Shown piece by piece: positions 32,966 through 42,615 of a DNA stretch of 64,000 nt. The stretch is from positions 2,063,482-2,127,481 of the forward strand of contig NZ_CP127390.1 in assembly GCF_030286045.1 (NCBI RefSeq), given 5' to 3'. Below the pieces are notes generated by a model that had not been told where the DNA came from, made no database searches, and was given only the letters and a program-made list of their open reading frames with translations. Source of the DNA: Propionimicrobium sp. PCR01-08-3. Lineage in GTDB: Bacteria; Actinomycetota; Actinomycetes; Propionibacteriales; Propionibacteriaceae. A program made the translations under genes and the position numbers. Numbering within the stretch: the first letter of the stretch is position 1; each line of letters starts with the position of its first letter.

Positions 32966-34270
32966 CTAGGAAAGCAGCCCCATGAGTCCTGGTAACCACA
33001 TTGAGATAGTAGGAAGATAGGTGACCAGCAGCAGCATCGCGATGATGCCGAAGATATACGGCAGCAATCTCGGTATCACCTTCTCGAGACTGACATTGCC
33101 TACTCCGGCACCTACGAAGAGCACCGACCCCACCGGAGGCGTCATCGTGCCCAGGCACATGTTGAAGACCAAAACGACGCCGAAGTGAATCGGATCCATG
33201 CCGAGGGAGGTTGCGATCGGCAGGAAGATCGGAGTGAAGATCAAGATCGCCGGAGTGATATCGATAAACATCCCGACGACGAGCAAGATCACGTTCATCA
33301 TTAGGAAGATCACCAACGGGTTCTCCGACAGTGAGAGCATGCCCTCGCTGATCGCAGTCGGAATCCCGGTGTAAGACATCACCCACGACATCGCGGTAGA
33401 CGCAGAGATGAGGAACAGAATAATTCCTGTAGTCGCGGTCGACTTCAGGAGAATATCCATGAAGTTCTTGGCATTCAGCGATCGGTAGATCAGCGAGAGG
33501 ATCAGGCAGTAGAACACTGCGATGCCGGCGCCCTCAGTGGCGGTGAAGATACCGGCCACTATGCCACCGATCACAATGATGATCAGCAGCAGGCTGGGGA
33601 TCGCGTCCAGCGTGATCTTCGCCCGCTCCTTGATCGGAACCTTTGGCGAGGTCGGATAGTTGTGCCGCTTGGCATAGACGAATGCGATCACCATGGAGAC
33701 CACGCCCATCAGGATGCCTGGGAATAATCCGGCCATGAACAATGCGGAGATCGAGACGCCGCCGGCAATGGTCGAATAGACGATGAACGCCGCCGTGGGC
33801 GGAATCAGTAGACCCGTGGGTGCCGAGGAGATATTCGCGGCGGCCGAAAATGCCGGATCATAGCCTTCTTCCTTTTCCAACGGGCTCAGCGTGCCGCCGA
33901 TAGCGGCCGCCGCAGCCACTGCTGACCCGGACAAAGCGCCGAACAGCATGTTGCCGAGGATATTCGTCTGAACGAGTGATCCTGGAATGCGTCCGACCAC
34001 CAGTTGGGCGAACCTGATCAGACGCCGTGCAATTCCGCCATTGTTCATGATGTTGCCAGCGAGAACGAACAAGGGAATGGCGATCAGATTAAAGCTGTCG
34101 ATGCCATTGTTCATCTTCTGCATCACGATGAAGGTAGCTTGATCCCACGGCAAGAAGAACAGCGTGGTGGCAATCGATGAAACACCGATCGAAACCGAAA
34201 TCGGCAGGCCGAGGAATAAGAGGACGAAGAACGTCGCAAAAAGCACCGCTATGGCAAGTCCGATGGTCAT
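32966..34270 (-). CDS. TRAP transporter large permease (DctM)
   Basis: This 434-residue membrane protein is the ion-coupled translocation subunit. It has about twelve hydrophobic segments and family motifs such as FVLAGNIMNNGGIARRLIRF, NMLFGALSGSAVAAAAAIGG, MVVSMVIAF-like helices and FNMCLGTMTPPVGSVLFVGAG. TRAP systems take up organic acids, including sugar acids and sialic acid, from a periplasmic binding protein using Na+. The start overlaps the DctQ stop by 4 bp. Confidence 0.93.
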   Translation of the reverse strand: MTIGLAIAVLFATFFVLLFLGLPISVSIGVSSIATTLFFLPWDQATFIVMQKMNNGIDSFNLIAIPLFVLAGNIMNNGGIARRLIRFAQLVVGRIPGSLVQTNILGNMLFGALSGSAVAAAAAIGGTLSPLEKEEGYDPAFSAAANISSAPTGLLIPPTAAFIVYSTIAGGVSISALFMAGLFPGILMGVVSMVIAFVYAKRHNYPTSPKVPIKERAKITLDAIPSLLLIIIVIGGIVAGIFTATEGAGIAVFYCLILSLIYRSLNAKNFMDILLKSTATTGIILFLISASTAMSWVMSYTGIPTAISEGMLSLSENPLVIFLMMNVILLVVGMFIDITPAILIFTPIFLPIATSLGMDPIHFGVVLVFNMCLGTMTPPVGSVLFVGAGVGNVSLEKVIPRLLPYIFGIIAMLLLVTYLPTISMWLPGLMGLLS

Positions 34271-34779
34271 CGTACTTCCTCCTTCTCATCATTGAGGAGT
34301 TCGACGCCGGCGGCATCCTCCCAAATGTTGATCAGCTGAATGAGCACGATGAAGGCTCCGGAAAGCGGGGCAACGGCGTAGACCAGTCCTCGAGAAATGC
34401 CGAGCAGCGCCGATAGCTCTAGCCGTGCGCTGAGCGCCAGTCTCGCGCCACCTATAGTGATCACCAAGAGCGCGAACAGCAGGATCAGGAGGTCGGTGAA
34501 GACCATTACAACCTTCCGTGAGACGCCCGGGAACCTATCTCGAACGAACAGCAGCGCCATGTGCTGACGACTACCGAAGGCGTACGCGGCGGCGATGAAC
34601 CCTGTCCAAATGAGGAAGTAACGTACGAGTTCTTCGGTAAACGCCGACGGGGAGCCGAGGACGTAGCGAGTGAACACCTGGTAGACCACCAGGGCCGCCA
34701 TCCCGATCAGCAGGACGGCTGCGATACGCGACAGAGCCCAGTTTGTGGCCCGTTTGACTTGCCGCAGAGTATTCTTCAT
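34267..34779 (-). CDS. TRAP transporter small permease (DctQ)
   Basis: This is a four-helix membrane protein of 170 residues (helices near 15-35, 50-68, 88-108 and 130-150) with the DctQ pattern FTEELVRYFLIWTGFIAAAYAFGSRQHMAL (read in parts). The ATG at 34,779 has GAGGGG about 10 nt upstream. An ATG at 34,797 that overlaps the binding-protein stop as ATGA is an alternative adding six residues. It sits between the binding protein and DctM in the usual P-Q-M order. Confidence 0.88.
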   Translation of the reverse strand: MKNTLRQVKRATNWALSRIAAVLLIGMAALVVYQVFTRYVLGSPSAFTEELVRYFLIWTGFIAAAYAFGSRQHMALLFVRDRFPGVSRKVVMVFTDLLILLFALLVITIGGARLALSARLELSALLGISRGLVYAVAPLSGAFIVLIQLINIWEDAAGVELLNDEKEEVR

Positions 34780-34793
34780 GCTTCGCGTTCCCC

Positions 34794-35813
34794 TCATCGG
34801 TACTGATCCACGATGTCGAGCACGTCGTCGACGTGGTCGTACTCGGCTGCAAATTCGTCAGCGAGACCTGCGGTTGCGTCCTGGAAGGGCGTCTTGTCGA
34901 TATCGCGTACAAACTCGACCCCCATTTCGGTGCTGGCCTCTTCAACTGCGCTTGCGATCTCCTCGTCCCAGGCGATCTTGTGAGCTTCGGTGGACGCCAC
35001 AGCGGCGTCGATAAGCAGCTCCTGGTCCTCCGGTGTCAGCTCGTCCCAAACGGTCGAGGAGATCACCAGCATGTCCGGGATCATGGTGTGCTCGGTCAGC
35101 GAAAAGACCTTGGCAACCTGACCATGCTGACTCTGGGTAAGTGCCGTCTCATTCGACTCGGCGCCGTCGATGATTCCCGTTTGCAGTGCGGTGTAGACGT
35201 CCCCGAATCCCATCACAACCGGTGTACCGCCCAGTACCTCCATCATTTCGGTCTGAGAGCGCATGTCCTGAACACGAATCTTCAAGCCCTGGAGATCTTC
35301 GGGCTTCTCAATGGGGGTGTCGGCCGTGTAGAACGAACGCGCGCCCGAGGTGTAGTAGGTCAGACCTACGAAACCATCATCATAGGAGGACATAAAGAAC
35401 TCTCGCATCTCATCGGAGTCCATGGTCTCGTAAAAATGCTCGGTGTCTTCGAAGATGAAGGGGAGACCGAACGCGTGGTAGCCGTTGTTATAGGTGGCCA
35501 GACCCGGTGACCCAACTCGGGTCATATCCACCACACCGGCCTGGAGTTGCTCGAGCACCTCGGTCTCCGACCCGAGCTGGCCATTCGGGAATATTTCAAC
35601 AATCAAACGCCCACCGCTGGCTTCCTCCACGCGGTCTGCAAAATCTTGCAGAGCAATGGATGTCACGTGGGTTTCCGATAAGTTATGCGCCAGTTGCAGG
35701 ACCATCGGATTGTCCGAGGTCGCATCCTCGCTATTGGACACACCTGTTTGGGCACAGGCAGCCAAGGTGACCGAGAACATTCCTGCCAGCAACGCAGCAA
35801 GGATCCTTTTCAT
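34794..35813 (-). CDS. TRAP transporter substrate-binding lipoprotein (DctP)
   Basis: This 339-residue extracytoplasmic receptor starts with a signal peptide and lipobox (MKRILAALLAGMFSVTLAAC), giving a membrane-tethered lipoprotein. Family motifs include LQLAHNLSETHVTSIAL, EIFPNGQLGSETEVLEQLQ, GLKIRVQDMRS, ALQTGIIDGAESN and the conserved Arg that binds the ligand carboxylate. I chose the ATG at 35,813 because it starts the signal peptide; an earlier start at 35,837 adds eight residues. The substrate is therefore expected to carry a carboxylate. Confidence 0.9.
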   Translation of the reverse strand: MKRILAALLAGMFSVTLAACAQTGVSNSEDATSDNPMVLQLAHNLSETHVTSIALQDFADRVEEASGGRLIVEIFPNGQLGSETEVLEQLQAGVVDMTRVGSPGLATYNNGYHAFGLPFIFEDTEHFYETMDSDEMREFFMSSYDDGFVGLTYYTSGARSFYTADTPIEKPEDLQGLKIRVQDMRSQTEMMEVLGGTPVVMGFGDVYTALQTGIIDGAESNETALTQSQHGQVAKVFSLTEHTMIPDMLVISSTVWDELTPEDQELLIDAAVASTEAHKIAWDEEIASAVEEASTEMGVEFVRDIDKTPFQDATAGLADEFAAEYDHVDDVLDIVDQYR

Positions 35814-35837
35814 GTGTGCTTTCTTTCTCACCGACAA

Positions 35838-38339
35838 TCACATTCCGATCATGTCGAATTGTTCAAACGAGACGACGACCTCATAATCGGCGTCAGGATT
35901 CGGGTACTTTATTTGCACCGACTTGAGAGTTTGGGAGTAATACCAGCCGCTCTCGGCCTCATCGAAGGCTCGCCGGTTCAAGAAATGCGGAAGCTCTACT
36001 CCGTCGACCTTCACCCAGAACGGCGCTTTCTCCCGGTGAATGACATCCAGCAGAACCGATTCGATCGGGCTGCGATAGCCACCTTCATTGCTGAACGCGA
36101 GCACGGTCTGCTCACCGGCCCGCATATCGATCCGCATCCGATGCCAGATTCCGGATTCGTAATCCCGGCTGACGCCATCGTCCTCATACAGGGTGAACTG
36201 TCCGTCGCGGTCGGGCGCACACAGCAGATGCAACTTGGTGACCTGCTGCGTGGCCAGGTTGGTGAGTTGCTCATCCGCCAATGGAACGATGCCACCGGCG
36301 CGCACGAAGACCGGGATGGTGCCCAGCTCGACCGGCACCTCGATCGCCCGGCCACCGAGATAGCGCTCGCGCGTGGCCAGATCGTAGAACGTCTCATCGG
36401 CCGGCAGATACACCCGGCGGGTCGTCGCCCCTTTTGTCACCACGTTGGCGACCAGCAGCGAGTCTCCGAGCATGAAGTCGACGCCCTCGTCGTAGCAGGC
36501 AGGGTCATCCTGGAAGGCGCTGCACATCGGCTCCATGATCGGCAGCCCCGTCTCGTGGGCTCTGGCCATCAGTGAATACAAATACGGGAACATGCGGTAT
36601 CTGAACTGGATGGCGTCACGAATGTAACCGGTGTATTCGTGATACATCCACGGCTCGGTCACCGTATTGTCGGTATTGACCGAATGAATGGAGAAGCGCG
36701 GCTGGAATATACCGTTCTGAACCCAGCGGACGAATAGCTCGGGCTCGGGCGTGGGGCCATAGAATCCGCCGATGTCGGCGCCCTGGTTGGCCACTCCCGA
36801 TAGGCTCATGCCCAAAATGGTGGCGATATTGTATTCGAGGGAATCCCAGCCGGTGCGGTTGTCTCCGGCCCAGGTCTGCGCATAACGCTGAATACCCGCA
36901 TGCCCGGAACGGCACACGATGAACGGCCGCACATTGCCGAAGGCTTCTTCTATGGCGTCCTCGGTTATCTGGCAGAAGAGGTTCGGCATCACCGATTTGA
37001 GGTGGCCGATGGTGCCACCTGCTCCATCGAACGAGACGCGGGCGTCCTTGTCGATGACGCTCTCGTATTCGCAGTTGTCGTTCCAGACCGACGAGGTGCC
37101 TTTGTCGAGCACGTATTCGGTGAGCAACTCCTTCCACACTTCGCGGGCGTGCTCGTTCGTGAAATCGACAAAGTGGGCCTTGCCACCCCACCAGGTGCCC
37201 AACGCGTCCTTATCGCCGGCGGCATCCTTGACGAAGATCCCTTCGCGTTGCATCTGCTCCATCATCGGGTGGACGAGCAGAATCCCCGGCTTCACATTCG
37301 GCGACACCGTGATGCCTCGCTCGGTCATCTCGGCGAAGAAACGCTCGGGATCAGGAAACCGTTCGTCGTTCCAGGTGAAGAAGCAGCGCTTGAGACCCTC
37401 GGTGGTCTCGGTCTCGCAATACCCGCTCGACAATTGGAAACCATCTACAGGGATGTCGTAGCTCTTGGTGGTGTCGATGAATCCGACGATCGCCTGGTCT
37501 GCGTCTTTGGGCAGTTCGGGGTAGTACATGGACGACCCGAGGTAGCCCAGCGCGGTTTTCGGCAGCATCACCGACTTGCCGGTCAGGTCGGTATAGCGCT
37601 GCACCACCTCGCGGATGGTCGGACCGGCAATGAGGAAGAGGTCGATGTCGCCGGCGTCAGCCCGGTAGCGGCTGTGCCGGGGCCAGTAGTTGCTCTTCTC
37701 ACGCCCCATGTCGAAGTCGCACTCGGAGGTGTTGTGGTAGAAGTAGCCGACCGCCTTGCGAGTGCCGCGATTGAGCTTGACGTAGTACGGGATGTGCTTG
37801 TAGAGCGAGTCGGTTTCGCGCGGGTCGTAGCCCATCGCGTCCTTCGGGCTCATCGACATGGCCTTTTGCGCCTTGTTGAAGATGCCGCTCTTCTCGCCGA
37901 ATCCGTAGAAACAGTCGTCGTCGGCGATCTGGCTGGTGTGAATCCGGCGGCGGTTGCTGTCTTCTTGGTAGCCGAGATCGACGATGTCCGCGTGCAGCAG
38001 GGTGCCGTCGCCGTCATAGACGCAGATCCGAAATGGGTCCTTTTCGATCACCACCTTGAGATGGTCGCCCTGCAGAATCGCCTCATCGTCGCCGTCGGTG
38101 AATCTTGCCTGAGCAGGCTCGATGCGGGTGCGCCTATCCCCCATGAATTCATCGAGACGATCAGGCCAAGCAGTGGTCACCAAGCTGTAGGACGCCTCAT
38201 CGAAACCGCCGTCGAATCCGGCCCTGATGCGCACGATGTCATCGGTGACGAACCGGACCCTGACCTCGACGCCGTCGGTGTGAATCGCGGTCTGATCGTT
38301 CAGCCGCTCGACACGCTCCACTTTGCTGCAAATCCGCAT
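35838..38339 (-). CDS. Glycoside hydrolase family 31 (alpha-glycosidase)
   Basis: This 833-residue retaining alpha-glycosidase has an N-terminal beta-sandwich (FYGFGEKSG near 145), a TIM barrel and C-terminal sheets. The nucleophile is Asp421 in SSVWNDNCEYE and the acid/base is probably Asp493 in WAGDNRTGWDS. Classical members read WNDMNEP, so this belongs to a divergent subgroup. There is no signal peptide, so it acts inside the cell. It is the first gene of the leftward operon with the TRAP genes (24-bp gap to the binding protein). The substrate may be an acidic alpha-glycoside. AAGGAAGG precedes the ATG. Confidence 0.9.
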   Translation of the reverse strand: MRICSKVERVERLNDQTAIHTDGVEVRVRFVTDDIVRIRAGFDGGFDEASYSLVTTAWPDRLDEFMGDRRTRIEPAQARFTDGDDEAILQGDHLKVVIEKDPFRICVYDGDGTLLHADIVDLGYQEDSNRRRIHTSQIADDDCFYGFGEKSGIFNKAQKAMSMSPKDAMGYDPRETDSLYKHIPYYVKLNRGTRKAVGYFYHNTSECDFDMGREKSNYWPRHSRYRADAGDIDLFLIAGPTIREVVQRYTDLTGKSVMLPKTALGYLGSSMYYPELPKDADQAIVGFIDTTKSYDIPVDGFQLSSGYCETETTEGLKRCFFTWNDERFPDPERFFAEMTERGITVSPNVKPGILLVHPMMEQMQREGIFVKDAAGDKDALGTWWGGKAHFVDFTNEHAREVWKELLTEYVLDKGTSSVWNDNCEYESVIDKDARVSFDGAGGTIGHLKSVMPNLFCQITEDAIEEAFGNVRPFIVCRSGHAGIQRYAQTWAGDNRTGWDSLEYNIATILGMSLSGVANQGADIGGFYGPTPEPELFVRWVQNGIFQPRFSIHSVNTDNTVTEPWMYHEYTGYIRDAIQFRYRMFPYLYSLMARAHETGLPIMEPMCSAFQDDPACYDEGVDFMLGDSLLVANVVTKGATTRRVYLPADETFYDLATRERYLGGRAIEVPVELGTIPVFVRAGGIVPLADEQLTNLATQQVTKLHLLCAPDRDGQFTLYEDDGVSRDYESGIWHRMRIDMRAGEQTVLAFSNEGGYRSPIESVLLDVIHREKAPFWVKVDGVELPHFLNRRAFDEAESGWYYSQTLKSVQIKYPNPDADYEVVVSFEQFDMIGM

Positions 38340-38624
38340 TCGCGCTGCCTTCCTTCGTTGGACACCACGACGATAGGAATTTCTCTGGGCGCGAACTAGA
38401 CGAAAATTGCAGTTTCAATGGAGGACTTTACGTATCTTGCTCTATCCGGTGCGGGAAGCTTTCCTGTACGGGCTGTGCATATCGTTCGGCTCGGTCGATC
38501 CGATCCGCACATGCTCCGCTCCGGACGATCGCCCAGCGCCGCACATACCGTCCCCCGCCCCGATAGATGCGTCCGAGTAGGATCGGACGTGGAACCGCCG
38601 CCCAATGCATGTTCGGAGGATTTG

Positions 38625-40082
38625 ATGGCTAACGGTGAGCAAAAGACGATTACCAATCGGAATTCGCCCTTCTCGGACGCGTTCAAAAAGTTCATCTGCG
38701 ACGATTGGGCTCCCTACAGCACCGAGCTTCCGGCGCCGGTGGCAGGCGCGACTGCAGCGGCCGCACACCGCAAGCAGTTGTCCGAGCGTTACCCGGGCGA
38801 GCGGCTGATCATTCCGGCCGGTGGCCTCAAGCCCCGCAACAACGACTGCGACTACCGTTTCCGTCCGCATTCGGCGTTCACCTGGCTGACCGGGTTGGGC
38901 ACCGATCGTGAGCCGGATGCCGTGCTGGTGATGGAGCCCGCCGCGGGCGGACACCGGCCGATTCTTTATTTCCATCCGCGCGTGCCACGCACCGACGAGG
39001 AGTTCTACGCCGACTCCCGCTATGGCGAGATGTGGGTGGGCCAGCGCGAGTCGCTGGAGGAGATGGCCGCGCTCGGCCAGATAGAGACCGCGAGCATCGA
39101 CGATCTCGAACCGGCGCTGCAAAATATGGCATCCCAGACCCCCACCCGGATGCTGCGCGAGACCGATCCGAAGCTTGCGAACAAGTTGGACGCGTGGCGC
39201 GGGCGCGCAGAAAAAGCGGACGCCGAGCTGGTCGTCACGCTCAGCGAGCTACGTCTGATCAAGGATGATTTCGAGGTCGATCAGCTGCGTCAGGCATGCC
39301 GCGCGACGGCCGTCGGCTTCGAAGCGGTCGTCCGTGAGCTGCCGAATGCGGTCGCGAAGCCTCGTGGCGAGCGCTGGGCCGAGGGCGTGTTCGGTCTGCA
39401 TGCCCGGCATCTGGGAAACGCGGTCGGCTATGACACGATCGCCGCGTCCGGTGACCACGCCAACACCTTGCATTGGATCGTCAACGATGGCGATCTGCAT
39501 GACGGCGACCTCATGCTGATGGACGCCGGAGTCGAGCTCGACAGCCTGTTCACCGCAGATGTCACCCGCACGATGCCGGTCAACGGCCATTTCACCGATG
39601 CCCAGCGCAAGGTTTACGACGCCGTGCGCGCCGCCCAGCAGGCAGGGTTCGAGGCAGCCAAGCCGGGCGCCCTGTTCTCCGATGTGCATCAGGCCGCGGT
39701 GACGGTGATCGCCAGCAAGCTCGCCGAGTGGGGAGTCCTGCCGGTGAGCGCCGACCAGGCCCTCGACCCGCAGGTCGGGGGACAATACCGCCGCTGGATG
39801 GTGCACGGCACCAGCCACCATCTCGGGCTCGACGTGCACGACTGCGCGCAAGCGCTGCGCCAGGACTACCGCGGCGAACTGAAACCAGGCATGGTGATCA
39901 CCGTGGAGCCGGGCATCTACTTCAAGTCGACCGACCTGATGGTGCCCGAAGAGCTGCGCGGCATCGGGGTGCGCATCGAGGACGACATCCTGATCACCGA
40001 GGACGGCTGCGAGATCCTCAGCGATCAGCTGCCCCGCGAGTCGGACGATGTCGAAGCCTGGATGGCCGGTCTGCTGAAGTAG
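38625..40082 (+). CDS. pepP: Xaa-Pro aminopeptidase
   Basis: This 485-residue metallopeptidase of family M24B removes N-terminal residues preceding proline. The N-terminal domain includes RPHSAFTWLTGLGTDREPDAV. The catalytic domain has metal ligands in LMLMDAGVELDSLFTADVTRT (two Asp), HGTSHHLGLDVHD (His), MVITVEPGIYF (Glu) and GVRIEDDILIT (Glu). GGAGGA lies 4-9 nt before the ATG at 38,625; the frame extends further upstream but without a comparable site. The 285-bp gap before it holds the promoters of this gene and of the divergent GH31 operon; nothing else is seen. Confidence 0.92.
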   Translation: MANGEQKTITNRNSPFSDAFKKFICDDWAPYSTELPAPVAGATAAAAHRKQLSERYPGERLIIPAGGLKPRNNDCDYRFRPHSAFTWLTGLGTDREPDAVLVMEPAAGGHRPILYFHPRVPRTDEEFYADSRYGEMWVGQRESLEEMAALGQIETASIDDLEPALQNMASQTPTRMLRETDPKLANKLDAWRGRAEKADAELVVTLSELRLIKDDFEVDQLRQACRATAVGFEAVVRELPNAVAKPRGERWAEGVFGLHARHLGNAVGYDTIAASGDHANTLHWIVNDGDLHDGDLMLMDAGVELDSLFTADVTRTMPVNGHFTDAQRKVYDAVRAAQQAGFEAAKPGALFSDVHQAAVTVIASKLAEWGVLPVSADQALDPQVGGQYRRWMVHGTSHHLGLDVHDCAQALRQDYRGELKPGMVITVEPGIYFKSTDLMVPEELRGIGVRIEDDILITEDGCEILSDQLPRESDDVEAWMAGLLK

Positions 40083-40122
40083 ACCCCACACGCGGCTTCA
40101 CCTAAGGTCCTAAGCACGACAC

Positions 40123-40168
40123 AATAAGTGGTGCATTCAGCACAACCGTGCTGAATGCACCACTTATT
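40123..40168. terminator. Perfect 21-bp hairpin between convergent genes
   Basis: The arm 40123-40143 (starting AATAAGTGGTGCATTC) pairs without mismatch with 40148-40168 around the loop AACC. It lies between pepP and the convergent stress-protein gene and could serve as a terminator in both directions, although T-runs are short. Confidence 0.65.
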
Positions 40169-40237
40169 AGTTCGGAAGCAAAATCCGTGTCTGAGCCGAC
40201 GGCCTCCGCTGCCAGTGTGCTCGCGCATCATCCGGGC

Positions 40238-41278
40238 TCAGCCTGCGGAGTTGTCTCCCCTGCGCTGCTGATCCGCGTTTCGGTCAGCGTCGTCGTCCTC
40301 GCCACCGGAGTCATCGCTGCCCTGCTCATCTTCGCTGAAGCGCTTCGGCACGTTGCCGATGCCCGGGGCATCGCCCTCATTCCAGTACTGCCCGTACGAC
40401 AGATTGGACGCGCTGGTTTTGTTCTCGCGGCTGTCCCTTCCGGGCGCATGCGAGCCGTCTTCGGGCCGGGATTCTGGCGACGGTTCAACGAAACCGGGTC
40501 CGGATTGTTCTGGCGTCGGATCGCCCGAGGCGCCGGGGCCATATGTCGGCGTCCCTTGTTCGGACTGCCGTGCCGGTGCCGGATACTGCTGAGCTCCCGG
40601 GAATCCACTGGCCTCGGGCTGATTCCCCGAGGGCTGCCCGCCTGCGCCTGTCACGCCGTCGATCTCTCCGGTCGCAGTCTCGCCGGACGAAGGCGCCGGC
40701 CAAGTGGGCGGAGGCAGCTTGTCCAGTTCGGATTGTTTCGGGAGCATCGCCGGTTCCTGGTTTTCGGCAGCAGGCTCCGAGCGCGGATACGACTTGCCGC
40801 CTCCGAGCATCGAACGGGCCTTGTCGGAATACTCCGCCTCTGCGAGCACCTCGTAATGCGTCGCGATGATCGCGGTCGTCGAGGTGTAGTCGCGCTGCCC
40901 ACCGCGCATCCGATATTGCAAAGCGGCCATCGCCATGCCCACCAGGCCGAAGCCCACCAGCCCCATCAGCAGCATCGTCAGCAGGTCGCTGCCCGGCTGA
41001 ATGACCCACATGATGATCGCGAACATGCCGGCCCACATCGATCCCTGGAGGAATCCGGCACCGAGCACCTTGCCCCAGGTCATGTTGCCGGTGACCTTCT
41101 CGATGCTGCGCAGATCGGTGCCGACGATGGCCAGCGTGGCCACCGGAAACTGCCGATCGGCCAGGTAGTCGACCGCATGGGCTGCATCGGTGTAGTCGTT
41201 GTAGATGGCGACAGACATGGGCCGCCTGAGCTTGAGAACGTCCTGCGCCGACCTCGGGGCGGGCTGATTCATAGACAT
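40238..41278 (-). CDS. General stress protein 17M-like membrane protein
   Basis: This 346-residue protein has an N-terminal domain of the general-stress-protein 17M type (MSVAIYNDYTDAAHAVDYLAD, ATLAIVGTDLRSIEKVTG, MTWGKVLGAGFLQGSMWAG). Two membrane helices follow at about 85-130. The C-terminal half is long, disordered and rich in Pro, Gly, Ser and acidic residues, and is likely cytoplasmic. Function is unknown; the group is stress-related by name only. It sits next to the lyase-like, MgtE_N and DUF1003 genes, a grouping I have seen in other actinomycetes. Confidence 0.8.
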   Translation of the reverse strand: MSMNQPAPRSAQDVLKLRRPMSVAIYNDYTDAAHAVDYLADRQFPVATLAIVGTDLRSIEKVTGNMTWGKVLGAGFLQGSMWAGMFAIIMWVIQPGSDLLTMLLMGLVGFGLVGMAMAALQYRMRGGQRDYTSTTAIIATHYEVLAEAEYSDKARSMLGGGKSYPRSEPAAENQEPAMLPKQSELDKLPPPTWPAPSSGETATGEIDGVTGAGGQPSGNQPEASGFPGAQQYPAPARQSEQGTPTYGPGASGDPTPEQSGPGFVEPSPESRPEDGSHAPGRDSRENKTSASNLSYGQYWNEGDAPGIGNVPKRFSEDEQGSDDSGGEDDDADRNADQQRRGDNSAG

Positions 41279-41501
41279 TGCGATCGACCTCCGTTACTCA
41301 CCCTATCGGTCATTTCCTACGTCCGGAATCTATGACCCGGCTGTGTATTCGCCGGTTATCCCTCAGCCCTTGGCTGAACCGCCCGGTTCATGCTCATCGC
41401 GTAGGTCTGATGAGGGGCCCGGACCGCCGCCACCTGATCAGATCGGCCGATTCAGCATCTCGCGCCTTCATCTTTGCGCCGCCCCGAGTGCAAAGCGGAA
41501 C

Positions 41502-42440
41502 TCAGTCTCGACTCGTCCCCAGCTTCGCCAGCATCGCTTTGGCGACCTTGAAACCGGCTTCGTCGACCATCTCATCGTCCACCACGATCGCACCGGTCGC
41601 ACCTTCGGCCTTCTCGCCGGCCGCCGCATAGGCAGCCACGATCCGCTTGGCGCGCTCGATCTGCTGCGCATCGGGAGTGAAGATCTCATTGCCGGCCTCG
41701 GCCTGACTAGGGTGGACGACCCACTTACCGTCGTACCCAAGCGCGGCCGCCTTCGCTGCCGACGCCTTGAAGCCGGCCAGATCCCTGATCGACACATACG
41801 GCCCATCGAGCGCCTGCAATCCGTTCGCCCTGGCCGCAATCAAGATCCGCATCAGCGCGTAATGAAACGCGTCCGCCTGGTAGCCGTCGAGTTGGCTGCC
41901 CACCGACAGCCCCTTCATGCCCATCGCGGCCATATAGTCACCGGGTCCGAAAACCAGCGTCTCGATGCGCTCGCTCGCCTGAGCGATCTCGTCGACATGC
42001 TGCAGGCCGAGCGCCTCCTCGATCTGCAGCTCGAAACCGATCTTGCCGACCTCCAGGCCCGCGGACGCCTCCACCTGGCCGAGCACCAGATCGAGAGCCA
42101 CCACCTGTTCGGCCGAGGTCACCTTCGGCAGCACCAGCGCATCGATCTTGGCTCCCGCGGCGCCCACCACGCCCACCACATCACCGGTCGTCCACGGGGT
42201 ATCCCACGCATTCACTCGCACCGTCACCGTCGGCGCCTTCCAGGTGCCGCCGTTCAGCGCCCGGACGATCTGATCGCGTGCCTCGACTTTCGCCGCCGGC
42301 GCGACCGCGTCCTCAAGATCGAGAAAGATACAGTCCACATCGAGCCCGCGCGATTTTGCGATGAAGCGCTCCGAGCTGCCGGGCACGGCGAGCACCGTGC
42401 GGCGGGCGCGGAAGGGTCGTGGGGTATGCCTCGTCGTCAT
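41502..42440 (-). CDS. HpcH/HpaI aldolase/citrate lyase beta-like protein
   Basis: This 312-residue TIM-barrel enzyme resembles CitE-like lyases acting on acyl-CoA or 2-oxo acids. Motifs include TVLAVPGSSERFIAKSRGLD, FLDLEDAVAPAAK, TVRVNAWDTPW, LVLPKVTSAEQV, ELQIEEALGL and GYDGKWVVHPSQAEA. No citrate lyase alpha or gamma subunit is nearby, so it is likely a stand-alone malyl- or citramalyl-CoA-type lyase. I chose the ATG at 42,440 because TAGACT lies exactly 7 nt upstream. Confidence 0.85.
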   Translation of the reverse strand: MTTRHTPRPFRARRTVLAVPGSSERFIAKSRGLDVDCIFLDLEDAVAPAAKVEARDQIVRALNGGTWKAPTVTVRVNAWDTPWTTGDVVGVVGAAGAKIDALVLPKVTSAEQVVALDLVLGQVEASAGLEVGKIGFELQIEEALGLQHVDEIAQASERIETLVFGPGDYMAAMGMKGLSVGSQLDGYQADAFHYALMRILIAARANGLQALDGPYVSIRDLAGFKASAAKAAALGYDGKWVVHPSQAEAGNEIFTPDAQQIERAKRIVAAYAAAGEKAEGATGAIVVDDEMVDEAGFKVAKAMLAKLGTSRD

Positions 42441-42447
42441 GATGCAA

Positions 42448-42453
42448 AGTCTA
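42448..42453 (-). promoter_or_regulatory. Candidate -10 element of the CitE-like gene (leaderless)
   Basis: TAGACT on the minus strand ends 7 nt before the ATG at 42,440. The same hexamer occurs at the end of every CRISPR repeat in this window. Confidence 0.5.
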
Positions 42454-42603
42454 GAACGTGGCACTGACGAAAAACCGGCGCGCGACGCTCCGGCAGACAC
42501 AAGGCCGGTGCTCAAAGATGGTTCATGCCCCCGATCGAGACCCGCCAGTAGTCCGGGCGAGGCGAACCAGCGCTGCTTCGAACCGGCGCCGGTGCCGTGC
42601 GGT

Positions 42604-42609
42604 TACACT
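42604..42609 (+). promoter_or_regulatory. Candidate -10 element of the MgtE_N/CBS gene (leaderless)
   Basis: TACACT ends 6 nt before the GTG at 42,616, and this decides the start. Confidence 0.45.
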
Positions 42610-42615
42610 TTGCCC

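Noticed and set aside
36900-38399. Plus-strand open frame of 499 codons opposite the GH31 gene.
   Set aside because: The GH31 catalytic and barrel motifs are uninterrupted on the minus strand.
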